Positions 53,101-60,673 of a stretch of 64,000 nt of DNA are shown piece by piece (the stretch's first letter is position 1; the number at the start of each line of letters is the position of its first letter). The stretch comes from Clostridiales bacterium (GTDB taxonomy: Bacteria > Bacillota > Clostridia > Oscillospirales > Ruminococcaceae): positions 1 to 64,000 of the forward strand of contig JAHZAY010000010.1 of the NCBI GenBank assembly GCA_019423685.1, read 5' to 3'. The notes below the pieces were generated by a model. It had not been told where the DNA came from and did no database searches. It saw only the letters and a program-made list of their open reading frames with translations. The position numbers and the translations under genes were made by a program.

Positions 53101-53613
53101 ATGTATTTAAAGATGCTCTCAGACGCAGTCGCGATTGCAAAGGGAGAGAAACCGGACACGCAAGCCACCGAATGTCAGGTGGACATCCGCATCGGCGCGC
53201 ACATACCGGAGGAGTACATCGAGAGCCTTTCGCAGCGCATCGATATCTACAAGAAGATCGCTTCGGTCGAGAACGATCAAGATGCACTGGACATCACCGA
53301 CGAGCTGATCGACCGCTTTGGCGATCCGCCGGAATCGGTCAAGGGTTTGATCGACGTTTCCCTGCTGCGCAACAAGGCCGCCTCTTTGGGCATCAAGGAG
53401 ATTTCTCAGCGCACCGACAGCCTGCTGTTCTACCCGGAGGTGGTGGACATGGAGGCTGCAAGCCGTCTGGCCGCCAACTTAAAGGGCCGCGTGATGCTCA
53501 ATGCCGGGGCAAAACCGTATATTGCGGTGCGGGTACTCAAGGGAGAAAAACCGGTGGACACCATGCGCCTGGCATTGGATGCCATGGCTCCTGATTCCCC
53601 ACAGGCCAGTTGA
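50146..53613 (+). CDS. mfd: Transcription-repair coupling factor Mfd
   Basis: A 1155-residue DNA translocase that removes stalled RNA polymerase and recruits UvrA. In order: the UvrB-homology module (about 1-330), the RNA-polymerase-interaction (CarD-like) domain around 470-560 (LNVGDYVVHVSHGIGIFEGI), and the RecG-like ATPase with Walker A GDVGFGKTEVA and the DEEQRFG box. The TRG motif region and a C-terminal UvrA-masking domain follow. ATG 50146 lies 8 bases from AGGTGGG; a GTG 3 codons upstream is an alternative. Confidence 0.97.
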   Translation: MKQFLNLLDGMMEYRQLKDAIEQGRVPVSLTGAAAAHKIHIIASLCGQLQRPALVVVPDESTAIRFTADLTTLLGEQVLHFPARDYVLLDVDGASGEFEHQRLGTLSALLCGEARVVVASAESACERTIPKEKLAASILEIDQDGSYDEEEIVQKLVAMGYQNRDQVEGTCQFARRGGILDIFPPDRSLPVRIEFWDDVIDTMSTFQVDTQRRQDPVDKVTIPPAREVLYDSPEKLIALLQKQVAAQKGKAGVQVKEHLQKDIERLDGGLGPVSIDRYLPILYEPQTILDYFDSEALTFLCEPISCKENFANAMAQHHEDIKMLLEEGILFKGCSIYYDDFTELCRKLCRHQGVLMDTFTRSLGEIPLKELVQMTASQLSTWSGEYAILKDDIEDYRRSGYCCVVFAGTPRGAQALADDLGRDFSADLVQDVGTIAPGKVYVVEGTLSAGMEYPGIKLAIISHAKTGSSRSKPPKPKKAGHIKNLSDLNVGDYVVHVSHGIGIFEGIVKREIHGVVKDYIKIRYAGTDMLFVPVTQLDLVTRYIGGKEEGVVKLNKLNSAEWAKTRARVKKAVKDMADELIKLYAKREASKGYAFHQDTDWQNDFERRFPYDETDDQLRCIQEIKADMERPVPMDRLLCGDVGFGKTEVAIRAAFKCVMDGKQCAVLVPTTILAWQHYQTFRNRMEGFPIKVDILSRFRTPREQEQVLEELRRGEIDVIIGTHRLVQKDVKFKDLGLCIIDEEQRFGVKHKETFKEMRNNVDVLTLSATPIPRTLNMAMSGIRDMSTIEEAPQDRQPVQTYVMEHDWGILTQAMNKELRRGGQVFYLHNRVDTIDSCAATIQKLIPDAVVVVAHGKMSEEQLSKVWKRLLDHEIDILVCTTIIETGVDVSNCNTLIIEDADRLGLSQLYQIRGRVGRSSRRAFAYLTVTKGKALTDVATKRLEAIREFTTFGSGFRIAMRDLEIRGAGNILGAQQHGHMEAVGYEMYLKMLSDAVAIAKGEKPDTQATECQVDIRIGAHIPEEYIESLSQRIDIYKKIASVENDQDALDITDELIDRFGDPPESVKGLIDVSLLRNKAASLGIKEISQRTDSLLFYPEVVDMEAASRLAANLKGRVMLNAGAKPYIAVRVLKGEKPVDTMRLALDAMAPDSPQAS

Positions 53614-53671
53614 TCTACAAAAAGGGAAGCGATTCTTCTGCAAGCGATGCCCGTTGTTTTGTGAATTTTAA

Positions 53672-53700
53672 TGGACTTTTTATAAAATACGGTGTATAAT
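53672..53700 (+). promoter_or_regulatory. Promoter of the foldase gene
   Basis: TGGACT (53672-53677), 17 bases, TATAAT (53695-53700). Confidence 0.65.
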
Positions 53701-53773
53701 AGCAGGGTATCTTGCAATGTATGGGGCTTTTTGCCCCTTGGTAAAGTCAAAAAGACAGGGGGATTATCAAACC

Positions 53774-54850
53774 ATGAATCTGCTTAAAAAATGTGCAGCG
53801 CTGCTGACTGCCGGGGCCTTATGCTTCTCCATGTCGGCTTGCGCCTCTTCCGATACCGGCTGGATCATGCGCAAGGATCAGCTTGAGATGCCGGCCGGCG
53901 TCTATATCAACAACCTGATCCAGAGCTACTATGATGCCTCCACCATGGTGGAAGACCCGGATGCGGATGTTCTTGACCAGGAGATCGAGGGTCAGCCTGC
54001 AGCGGACTGGATTGAGCAAAACGCCATTGACGAGACCAAAAAGGAAATGGCCATTTGCAGCGAATTCAGCGCGCGCAACATTGCCTTCCCTGAAGATCAG
54101 CTGCTCAGCTGCCAGCAGCAGGCGCAGTCCTATTACGATCAGTCAGGCGACAATCTGGAAAAGAACGGAATTGCGCAGGGCTCCATCGAGCTGATCTATC
54201 AGATCTCCTACATGAAGACCCAGCTGTTCCAGGCCCTTTATGGCCCATCTGGAGAGGACCCGGTATCCGACGAGGAACTGAGCAGCTATTACGACGACAA
54301 CTACATCAAGATGGCGGTACAGACCTTCAGCTTCTCCGACATGGAGATCCCGGAAGATGCCACCGAGGACGAGAAGGCAGCGTACGAGGAATTCAACGAC
54401 AACGAGCGCTCCAACGTCTACACCAACGCCAACACCTTCTATTTACAGGCAAAGATCGGAACAGAAAACGGTCAGAGCTTCAACGACATTCTCAACGAGT
54501 ACAAGAAGGAAAACCAGTCCTCCGATGAGGAATATGACATGACCACCGACAACTACCGCCTGCTCGACACCGCAACCACCACCCTCGACGCCGACGTCAT
54601 CAAGGCCCTCAAGGAGGCCGGGGTCGGAGAGGTTGTCATGGTGCAGACCGACAGCATGATCGCAGTTGGTGCGACTGCCGACATCCACGAGGACCCGACC
54701 GACTTCGATTACGTCAAGGATTCCATCCGCCATGCGCTGCGCGACGAGACGATGGAGGAGTATCTGCTGCAGCAGGCTCAGGACAGCTCCTACATCCTCA
54801 ATCAGAAGGCCGTTGACCGCTATCAGATCGAAAAACTTGACCTGGACTAA
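53774..54850 (+). CDS. SurA/PrsA-like foldase lipoprotein
   Basis: A 358-residue lipoprotein (lipobox SMSAC). The mature part is almost all alpha-helical and acidic and resembles the SurA_N/trigger-factor-C-like chaperone region of PrsA foldases. Like several clostridial genes after mfd, it seems to lack a clear parvulin-type PPIase core: the stretch 250-300 (TDNYRLLDTATTTLDADVIKAL, VGEVVMVQTDSMIAVG) only partly resembles one. It probably helps exported proteins fold at the membrane-wall interface. Ribosome binding site GGGGG precedes ATG 53774. Confidence 0.75.
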   Translation: MNLLKKCAALLTAGALCFSMSACASSDTGWIMRKDQLEMPAGVYINNLIQSYYDASTMVEDPDADVLDQEIEGQPAADWIEQNAIDETKKEMAICSEFSARNIAFPEDQLLSCQQQAQSYYDQSGDNLEKNGIAQGSIELIYQISYMKTQLFQALYGPSGEDPVSDEELSSYYDDNYIKMAVQTFSFSDMEIPEDATEDEKAAYEEFNDNERSNVYTNANTFYLQAKIGTENGQSFNDILNEYKKENQSSDEEYDMTTDNYRLLDTATTTLDADVIKALKEAGVGEVVMVQTDSMIAVGATADIHEDPTDFDYVKDSIRHALRDETMEEYLLQQAQDSSYILNQKAVDRYQIEKLDLD

Positions 54851-55002
54851 TTGAAAACAAACAAAAAAGGACGGGGACGCCGGCCGCCACAGTGGTTCCG
54901 GCGCCCTCTTTTGTCATTTTGTACAGTAGCGGAAGAAAAAATTTATATGAAGGAATCATTAAAATTCTTTCAGCAATCTTCCACGAACGTACTATTTTGT
55001 GA

Positions 55003-55008
55003 TATAAT
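55003..55008 (+). promoter_or_regulatory. Extended -10 promoter of the sortase gene
   Basis: TATAAT preceded by TGTGA (TGn), no clear -35; 113 bases before the start codon. Nearby, 54860-54910, a GC-rich hairpin-like stretch could end transcription of the foldase gene. Confidence 0.5.
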
Positions 55009-55120
55009 AGTCCAGAACAGGCTCGGAAAACTGCTTCCGGCGGCATATTGTTCGGAAAATACACGGGACGGACAGCCGTCCGCGGAGAAAAAAATACAGC
55101 AAGTAAGGGATGAAAAAACT

Positions 55121-56254
55121 ATGAAGGATCGTATCGGACAGTCCAGCAAAAGGAAAAAACCTGCCAACCAGAGTGTGACCGGCGTGCCAAAACCGGACGG
55201 ATATGCCGGAAACTCCGGGGGAAAGCAGCCACAGAACAAGCTGCCGCTGATTATCGCTGCGGTAGTAGTGGTAGTTCTCGTGGTAGTCATTGCAGCCTGG
55301 TTTTTGTTAAAGGATAACAAGGCAGGTACCTCCTCTCACGGCGGGAATGTTTCCAGTGCCGCACCGAGTGTAGAGTATCCGGCCAATACCGCAGGATTAA
55401 GCCAGGAGGAGCAGGATCTGCAGAGTGTACTGCAGAGCGCAAAGACACTGCGCGTCCCCGACATGACCCAGCTGGTGGATCTGATTGCCATCAATAAGCT
55501 CACCGGCACATTGGAGTCGGACAGCGACGGCGTCAACGCCAACATTGTTGCACAGCTGCCGGAAGATTCGATGGCGACCAAAGCGGCAGAATTTAAAGCG
55601 AGCACCAACGACGACACCGTTGGTTGGGTAAGCCTGCCCAACACAAACGTCGACTACCCGGTTGTCTTTAAGGCGGGCGTTGAGAACTACGCCTACTATG
55701 AGAGCTTGGGTTATGATAAACAGTACAGCAAGGACGGCGTTATCTGGGCCGACTATGAGTGCACCTTCCCGGAGCTTTCCCAGAACACCGTTCTGTACGG
55801 CCACAACTGGTACAACATCTACACCCCAAGAACACTGCAAAACGCACAGAGCAACGACCTGATGTTCTCGCTGGTTATGTCCTATCACTACACCGACTTT
55901 GCCCAGCAGAACCCGTTTATCTACTTCTCCACCACCGATCAGGACTATGTATTCCAGGTCTTTGCAGCCTTCTACACCGACCTGAGCTTTGGCTACAACT
56001 TTGCCAACATGACCCAGGAACAGGCACAGCAGGTGATTGCAGAAGCAAAGGCTAAGAGCCGTCAGAACTACAACGTCTCGGTCACCAGCGAGGACAAGAT
56101 CCTCACCCTCTCCACCTGCACCAGAATGTACGGCAACACCAACAACCAGCGCTTTGTCGTCATGGCCAAGATGGTTCCGGTCGGCACACCGTCCACCACC
56201 ATCAGCACCCACACCAACGCGGTTGCCTACAACGACAAGGTTGGCAGAGAATAA
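55121..56254 (+). CDS. Class B sortase
   Basis: A 377-residue membrane-anchored sortase. It has a basic cytosolic N-terminus, one helix (residues 43-63), a linker, then the sortase B fold with the complete triad: His228 (VLYGHNW), Cys333 (LSTCTRM) and Arg344 (NNQRFVVMAK). GWVSLPNTNVDYPVV is a class B hallmark. It would attach proteins with NPxTx-type signals to peptidoglycan. No substrate gene is adjacent. I start at ATG 55121; the frame upstream is open but has no support. Confidence 0.92.
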   Translation: MKDRIGQSSKRKKPANQSVTGVPKPDGYAGNSGGKQPQNKLPLIIAAVVVVVLVVVIAAWFLLKDNKAGTSSHGGNVSSAAPSVEYPANTAGLSQEEQDLQSVLQSAKTLRVPDMTQLVDLIAINKLTGTLESDSDGVNANIVAQLPEDSMATKAAEFKASTNDDTVGWVSLPNTNVDYPVVFKAGVENYAYYESLGYDKQYSKDGVIWADYECTFPELSQNTVLYGHNWYNIYTPRTLQNAQSNDLMFSLVMSYHYTDFAQQNPFIYFSTTDQDYVFQVFAAFYTDLSFGYNFANMTQEQAQQVIAEAKAKSRQNYNVSVTSEDKILTLSTCTRMYGNTNNQRFVVMAKMVPVGTPSTTISTHTNAVAYNDKVGRE

Positions 56255-56280
56255 TCTTTGATTTTCAATTGCATTGTGAC

Positions 56281-56314
56281 AAAAGGCCCCTCCCGATCCG
56301 GGAGAGGCCTTTTG
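56281..56314. terminator. Terminator between sortase and M23 peptidase genes
   Basis: AAAAGGCC-CCTCCC and GGGAG-AGGCCTTTT stem; usable in both directions for these convergent genes. Confidence 0.85.
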
Positions 56315-56332
56315 TTTTGAGAGGAGGGGTGT

Positions 56333-57169
56333 CTATTCTACAAGGGAGGCCGGGTCTACATAGTCGCCGTTATACTGGACGTCGAAATGCAGATGCGGCT
56401 CCAACGAGAGTTCGCATGGAATCTGGCCAATCGAGCCAAGCGTCTGACCGGTCGTGACTTGCTGGTCGACCGATACGGCGATGTCATCCCCGAGACCGGC
56501 GTAGGTCATCAGGTAATCGCCGCTTGTCACCTCGATGACATTTCCCCACATGGGATCGTTGTAGACGCTGGTGACGGTGCCGTCGCTTGCCGCAGTGACG
56601 GCTGTGCCGGTGGCGGCGCTGATGTCGATGCCGTTATGGGTGCGCCAGTCGCCCAGCGTCTCATTTTTGACCAGCATGTCCCCGCTAAAGGGGGTGATGG
56701 CCGCGCCACTGACTGGCAGCGTCAAGGAAAAGTCCGCCGAAGGCTGCTGCTCTTCGGGCTGTGTGGAGGCTTCGGCCGATTCTGTCACAGAGGTAGAGGA
56801 TTCGGACTGTACAGAGGGCTGCGATACCTGCGTTGAGGAGTCGTCCTGCTCGCCCGCGTCGGCGTTGATCTGCGGACGCTGGCTCTGCGCATAAGGGGCG
56901 GAATCCCCATCCGCAGCGGCAGAGGTGCTGTCCTCCGCATCCTCCTTTGCGGAGAGGTCGTCCTGCGGCACGTCGGAGAGATTTTGCTCCGCAGACTGCA
57001 AAGGCTCTTCCTGCTGGGTCTGCGGGGCGTCGGATAAAGGGGTGGATTCGATGTTTTGGATGGTCTTGTCGACGGCTACCCAGGCGGCAGCGCCGGCACC
57101 GGCCAGGCAAACGGCCAGAGCAAGATAAAATCCCTTGCCGGAGATGAACTTCTGAAATCCGTTACGCAT
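56333..57169 (-). CDS. M23 peptidase, SpoIIQ-like
   Basis: A 278-residue single-pass protein. One membrane helix (about residues 15-35) is followed by a long acidic Ser/Gln/Glu-rich linker (40-155) and a LytM/M23 domain at 160-275. THNGIDIS and EPHLHFDVQ supply the zinc ligands, so it is likely an active endopeptidase. Size, topology and linker match SpoIIQ, the forespore partner of SpoIIIAH in engulfment, which keeps an active site in Clostridia. The SpoIIQ assignment is inference; a cell-wall hydrolase is the alternative. Start at ATG 57169; a TTG upstream would add four residues. Confidence 0.75.
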   Translation of the reverse strand: MRNGFQKFISGKGFYLALAVCLAGAGAAAWVAVDKTIQNIESTPLSDAPQTQQEEPLQSAEQNLSDVPQDDLSAKEDAEDSTSAAADGDSAPYAQSQRPQINADAGEQDDSSTQVSQPSVQSESSTSVTESAEASTQPEEQQPSADFSLTLPVSGAAITPFSGDMLVKNETLGDWRTHNGIDISAATGTAVTAASDGTVTSVYNDPMWGNVIEVTSGDYLMTYAGLGDDIAVSVDQQVTTGQTLGSIGQIPCELSLEPHLHFDVQYNGDYVDPASLVE

Positions 57170-57266
57170 GGATGATATCAATCCTTTCTAGGTAAGATGT
57201 GTTCCTCTGCAAGTAGTTTGCTCCGCGCATGGCGGTTTATGCTTTTGGGAAAAAAAGTTTTTCTGC

Positions 57267-57647
57267 TCAGCTTTTTTCTCGCAGCGACCGGACTGCCAAG
57301 ACGCCCTCCCGCAGGCCGATAACCAGTAAAAATAGGCCAAAACCCTTGCGCAGTGCGCCGGGGTCCATCCAGTTGGAGAACAAACTGCCGCCGATTGCGC
57401 CCAGCAGTCCGCCCAGGATGCAGGGGGTGAGCAGCTTCGTTTGCACAAGGCCATTTTTGCGGTGCAAAAAGAGGGAGAGGGCAGCCGCGGGGAGAAAGAG
57501 CAGGAGGTTGACGGCCTGCATCTGCGGCTGGGGCAGGGAGGAAAAGAGAGAAAGGTAGAGCATGAGCACGGTGCCGCCGCCAAGTCCCATCGCCGCGACG
57601 GCGGAGGAGAGAAAGACGGCAGCAAGGGAGACAATGGACAGGGTCAT
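57267..57647 (-). CDS. Half-length TSUP (TauE/SafE) transporter, unit A
   Basis: A 126-residue membrane protein with four predicted helices, one repeat of the TSUP family (sulfite/sulfonate/sulfur-anion exporters). VAAMGLGGGTVLMLYLSLF is the family's first-helix signature. Full TSUP proteins of ~250 residues contain two such repeats in inverted topology. Here the other repeat is encoded at 58120-58458. Start 57647 behind GGAGG. A gene for a Cys-rich protein runs in the opposite direction between the two halves. Confidence 0.8.
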   Translation of the reverse strand: MTLSIVSLAAVFLSSAVAAMGLGGGTVLMLYLSLFSSLPQPQMQAVNLLLFLPAAALSLFLHRKNGLVQTKLLTPCILGGLLGAIGGSLFSNWMDPGALRKGFGLFLLVIGLREGVLAVRSLREKS

Positions 57648-57731
57648 GGCATAACCTCCAAAAAAGGGATGACAAATGGGAAAAGCAGATGGTATAATCA
57701 AGGCAGACCAAACAAGAAGGGAAGGAATATC

Positions 57732-58076
57732 GTGCAGATTGAAAAAAATCCGAAGGAACTTGCCGCGATGGAGCAGTTCCATCTTGGAAACCGGGAAAAG
57801 GGACTACAGCTACAGGAGGAATTTGCGGCGCAGTTCCGGGAAGAGTACAAGCAAAAGGATCACTGCCCTTGCAAAAAAGCATGCCGCTATCACGGCAACT
57901 GCAAGGAATGTGTGGCGATCCACCGGGCACATCAGGAGCATGTACCGAACTGTTTGCGGCCGGTACTGAACGAAAAATTTAAGCTTCTGTCTGAGTTGAC
58001 CGAGCACACTCTGGCTTATGAAATTGAGCCGCCGAAAGAGGTATTGCGCCCCGAATTTTCGGACGAGAAAAAATAA
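57732..58076 (+). CDS. Cys-rich DUF6485-like protein
   Basis: A 114-residue soluble protein. The central part CPCKKACRYHGNCKECVAIH has five Cys and one His in close spacing and is followed by VPNC, six Cys in all, a probable zinc or Fe-S site. It resembles the short clostridial DUF6485 family, but with an added N-terminal helical part (residues 1-45) and a C-terminal tail. GTG start with AAGGAAT upstream. It lies between two half-TSUP genes on the opposite strand. Confidence 0.7.
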   Translation: MQIEKNPKELAAMEQFHLGNREKGLQLQEEFAAQFREEYKQKDHCPCKKACRYHGNCKECVAIHRAHQEHVPNCLRPVLNEKFKLLSELTEHTLAYEIEPPKEVLRPEFSDEKK

Positions 58077-58119
58077 CCCCAAAAGAGCACAGATAGAGTG
58101 GAACGGTGCAGGGAAGGGG

Positions 58120-58458
58120 TTATCTGATCAGCAGCCGCATCCCGGTATACAAAATGAGGCCGGCAAACACCAGGCGCAGCAGCTTGACCGGGATTTTTTT
58201 TAAAAAGACTGCCCCGCACGCCGACCCGAGCAGGGCAGGCACAAAGAAGGGCAAGGCATCTGCAAGCGGAAGATTTTCCCGAAACCAATATACTCCCAGG
58301 CTGACCAGCGACAGAGGCAGGATGACGGCGATGCTGGTGGCGTGGGCGACCCGGGGGGAAAGTCCCTGCTTTTGCAGCAGTGCGACGGCGAGGATGCCTC
58401 CGCCGGAACCAAAGAAACCGTTGAGCAGGCCGATACCCAGGCCAAACAAGAAAAGCAA
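58120..58458 (-). CDS. Half-length TSUP (TauE/SafE) transporter, unit B
   Basis: A 112-residue membrane protein with four helices; GLLNGFFGSGGGILAVALL is the TSUP signature of the other repeat, and ATSIAVILPLSLVSLGVYW matches its second helix. The start is TTG, 6 bases from GGGAGGG. The two units are similar in length but diverged in sequence, as expected if they assemble as a heterodimer forming one full transporter. A terminator precedes it upstream (58484-58526). Confidence 0.8.
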   Translation of the reverse strand: MLFLFGLGIGLLNGFFGSGGGILAVALLQKQGLSPRVAHATSIAVILPLSLVSLGVYWFRENLPLADALPFFVPALLGSACGAVFLKKIPVKLLRLVFAGLILYTGMRLLIR

Positions 58459-58483
58459 AACAGATCCCTCCCGAAAAAACAGT

Positions 58484-58526
58484 AAAAAAAGGCTCTGTTG
58501 GTGGTGTAACCAACAGAGCCTTTTTT
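58484..58526 (-). terminator. Terminator of the sdpI-like gene
   Basis: GGCTCTGTTGGT / ACCAACAGAGCC perfect 12-bp stem with T-runs on both sides. Confidence 0.92.
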
Positions 58527-58537
58527 ATACAGTGTCG

Positions 58538-59197
58538 CTAGTTTTGGCCGTATTTTTGATAAATTTTATAGGAATAGACGATGCAGAACACCGCATCCAA
58601 CAGGATGAGTGCGAGCATCAGGGGGGTATTCAAGGCCGGATCGGGGATGAGCAGCGTCCCCACCACGATGAGCACACCGGTGAGCATCAGGCTCAATCCT
58701 CCCATCCGCTGACACAGGTTCCAGCAGGTGTCGTTGGCCATGCTCCATTTGGTGCGCAACCCAAAGACGCCGTTGCGCTTGACCTTTGGCATGATGTTTC
58801 CGAGTGGGATCAGCATCAGCCCCATCACCACATTGATGATGCGCACGAAGGCCACGCCGGGATCGGCAAAGCTGCCGGAAAAAAAGGCGGAGAAGAGCAT
58901 CACAACAGTCAGAATGTCGGCCATCAGCAGTACGCAGCAGATGGCGGATATGAGCGCTTGGGTGTTAGCGGGCGTCTTTTTTGAGATGCGCGGGATAATG
59001 AGGTGGCGCATCAAAAGTGCAGCGACAAGGGTGAATAGGGGCAGAAACAACAATGCAAAGGGACTTCCCCAGCGGTCGATCTGACCGGCGAGGTTGTAGT
59101 GCAGCGGAACTTTTTCCGGCATCAGCGGCAACACAAGCGCGCTAACGACGAGGGGAAGAAAGGTTAGAATCGAGTACAGTTTGGTCATCCATTTCAT
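58538..59197 (-). CDS. sdpI: SdpI/DUF1648-family membrane protein
   Basis: A 219-residue protein with six predicted helices. The first part is DUF1648 (MPEKVPLHYNLAGQIDRWGSP), and the second is the SdpI domain (GNIMPKVKRNGVFGLRTKWSMANDTCWN). In B. subtilis SdpI gives immunity to the toxin SdpC and signals to SdpR. ATG at 59197 behind AGGAGG lies inside the sdpR-like gene: the two overlap by 56 bases. No toxin gene (sdpABC) is present. Confidence 0.88.
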   Translation of the reverse strand: MKWMTKLYSILTFLPLVVSALVLPLMPEKVPLHYNLAGQIDRWGSPFALLFLPLFTLVAALLMRHLIIPRISKKTPANTQALISAICCVLLMADILTVVMLFSAFFSGSFADPGVAFVRIINVVMGLMLIPLGNIMPKVKRNGVFGLRTKWSMANDTCWNLCQRMGGLSLMLTGVLIVVGTLLIPDPALNTPLMLALILLDAVFCIVYSYKIYQKYGQN

Positions 59198-59471
59198 GGC
59201 GTTCCTCCTGGGTGGATTCAAATTGTTTGATCCACAGCAGCAGCTCCTCAAAAAAGGAGGTGTTCAATTCGTAAAAGATAAAATTTTTCTCTTTGCGTTC
59301 AAAGATCAATCCCGCGCTCTTTAGCTTTTGCAGGTGGTGTGAGGTGGCGGGTGGGCTCATTCCAAGTTGTTTGGCGATCTCGCCTGCGGGCAGCTGTCCT
59401 TCCCGCAGCAACACCAGAATTTGGCGGCGAACCGGGTCTGAGAGCGCTTTAAGCGTTTCTTGCAGGGCCAC
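59142..59471 (-). CDS. sdpR: ArsR-family autorepressor, SdpR-like
   Basis: A 109-residue winged-helix repressor: LKALSDPVRRQILVLLREGQL, then AGEIAKQLGMSPPATSHHLQKLKSAGLIFERKEKNFIFY. It has no metal-binding Cys motif (ELCVCD) of arsenic sensors, which supports the SdpR type. Its start lies 22 bases downstream of a perfect AT-rich palindrome. Expression is probably autorepressed and released by SdpI. Confidence 0.9.
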   Translation of the reverse strand: MALQETLKALSDPVRRQILVLLREGQLPAGEIAKQLGMSPPATSHHLQKLKSAGLIFERKEKNFIFYELNTSFFEELLLWIKQFESTQEERHEMDDQTVLDSNLSSPRR

Positions 59472-59493
59472 TAGACATTCCTCCTTACAATCT

Positions 59494-59529
59494 ATTTAAA
59501 TATTTGCTTAAATATTTAAATAGAGTATA
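59494..59529 (-). promoter_or_regulatory. Promoter and perfect palindromic operator of sdpR-sdpI
   Basis: ATTTAAATATTT and AAATATTTAAAT, perfect 12-bp arms four bases apart (59494-59521), abut a minus-strand -10 TATACT (59524-59529). A dimeric SdpR bound here would block initiation. Confidence 0.8.
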
Positions 59530-59561
59530 GCACGGACCTCCCCAAAAAGCAAGAGGCTGCA

Positions 59562-59592
59562 AAAAAATAAAGCCTCCGCAGAGGGAGGCTTT
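59562..59592 (-). terminator. Terminator of tcdA
   Basis: AAAGCCTCC / GGAGGCTTT stem; T-run on the minus strand (TTTATTTTTTTGC). It starts 14 bases after the stop of tcdA. Confidence 0.85.
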
Positions 59593-59605
59593 GTGAGGGG
59601 GTGAC

Positions 59606-60319
59606 TTAAGAGAGCAGTTTTTGCAGTCCGACGCTTGCCAGCAGATATCCGGCGGCAGGGGGGACAAAGGCGCAGCTGGCGGGGCTGTGGCGGCCATTTT
59701 CCTCTCCTCCGGGGCAGATGGCCTTGACCGGCTGCTCAACCGAATAGACGACCGTTTGTTTGGCGATGCCGCGCTTTTTGAGCTCCCGGCGCATGACCCT
59801 TGCCAACGGGCAGCCGCATCCGCTGGTCTCGGAGATGTCGCCCCAGCGAAGTTGGGAGGGGTCCAGCCGGTTGCCGGTGCCCAGGCAGGTGACCAGAGGG
59901 ATGGCGCGCTGTTGGCACTGTTGGGCAAGGTAGAGCTTTGCTGTGACGGTGTCGATGGCGTCCAAGATCAGGTCAGGCTGTTCGGCAAAGAGAAAATCTG
60001 CATTTTCGGGCAGGAAAAATTCCTCATAGCAGCGAAGTTGCAGTTCCGGGTTAATCGAAAGCAGCCTCTTGCGGGCAGCCAGGCACTTGCTTTGCCCGAC
60101 CATGTCGGCGGTGGCAAAGAGCTGCCGGTTGAGGTTGGAAAGGTCGACGGTGTCGTGGTCGACCAGCACAATTTTACCGACTCCCATGCGGCAGACCGCC
60201 TCTGCCGCCGAGCCGCCGACGCCGCCCAGGCCCAGGATCGCGACGGTGGCGTGCTCCAGTTTGTCCATCTTTTGCGTGCCCAGCAGGGTTTGCGTGCGGA
60301 TGAGCCATTCTCTGTTCAT
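59606..60319 (-). CDS. tcdA: tRNA threonylcarbamoyladenosine dehydratase
   Basis: A 237-residue ThiF/E1-like enzyme that uses ATP to cyclise t6A to ct6A in tRNA. It has the Rossmann motif ILGLGGVGGSAAEAVCRMGVG, DHDTVDLSNLNRQL, DAIDTVTAKLYL, CLGTGNRLDPSQL and the end CAFVPPAAGYLLA. It is related in pathway to tsaB/tsaE at 14-15 kb. A probable 6S RNA lies directly upstream, the same arrangement as bsrA-yrvM in B. subtilis. Confidence 0.95.
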   Translation of the reverse strand: MNREWLIRTQTLLGTQKMDKLEHATVAILGLGGVGGSAAEAVCRMGVGKIVLVDHDTVDLSNLNRQLFATADMVGQSKCLAARKRLLSINPELQLRCYEEFFLPENADFLFAEQPDLILDAIDTVTAKLYLAQQCQQRAIPLVTCLGTGNRLDPSQLRWGDISETSGCGCPLARVMRRELKKRGIAKQTVVYSVEQPVKAICPGGEENGRHSPASCAFVPPAAGYLLASVGLQKLLS

Positions 60320-60412
60320 ATTGTTCTCCTATATCGAGTTTTTTTAGCTGATGCAAAAAGCCCGGCAGAGGTTGCCCTGCGGGCAGTCCCATTTTGCCGG
60401 CTTTTACTGCGT

Positions 60413-60440
60413 AAAAAGGGCGCCTTATCGTAAGGCGCCC
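60413..60440 (-). terminator. Terminator of the 6S RNA
   Basis: GGGCGCCTTA / TAAGGCGCCC perfect stem, 3-base loop, followed on the minus strand by TTTTTAC. Confidence 0.88.
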
Positions 60441-60632
60441 TATCATTTTCTATCAATACCCCACCGTGCCGTCGCCATGGCAAATTAAAACCCGTCTTAT
60501 AGACAGGTGGGTTGCTGCCCAGTACCTTCACGCTCCCTTCGTCCGCAAAGCGGGAGGTCTGCAATCCAGTGCCGGAGCGGGGCGTCCCTTTTAGAAAGTG
60601 TTGGATTATAAAAACCATACATTCTCGAACAC
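60441..60632 (-). ncRNA. ssrS: 6S RNA
   Basis: On the minus strand the transcript begins about 60632 (-10 TATACT at 60639-60644), with CTGCCGTGTTCG at the 5' end and CGACGGCACGGTGGG near the 3' end, which pair as a closing stem. Between them are a large interrupted stem with G/C-rich arms (CCTCCCGCTTTGCGG, GGACGAAGGGAG region) and unpaired A/T-rich sides, the open-promoter-like shape of 6S RNA that binds RNA polymerase. The terminator at 60413-60440 ends it. Position beside tcdA supports the call. A covariance-model match would settle it. Confidence 0.7.
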
Positions 60633-60673
60633 GGCAGGAGTATATGCGTTAGTTTGTGCAGGCTTTAAAGCGG

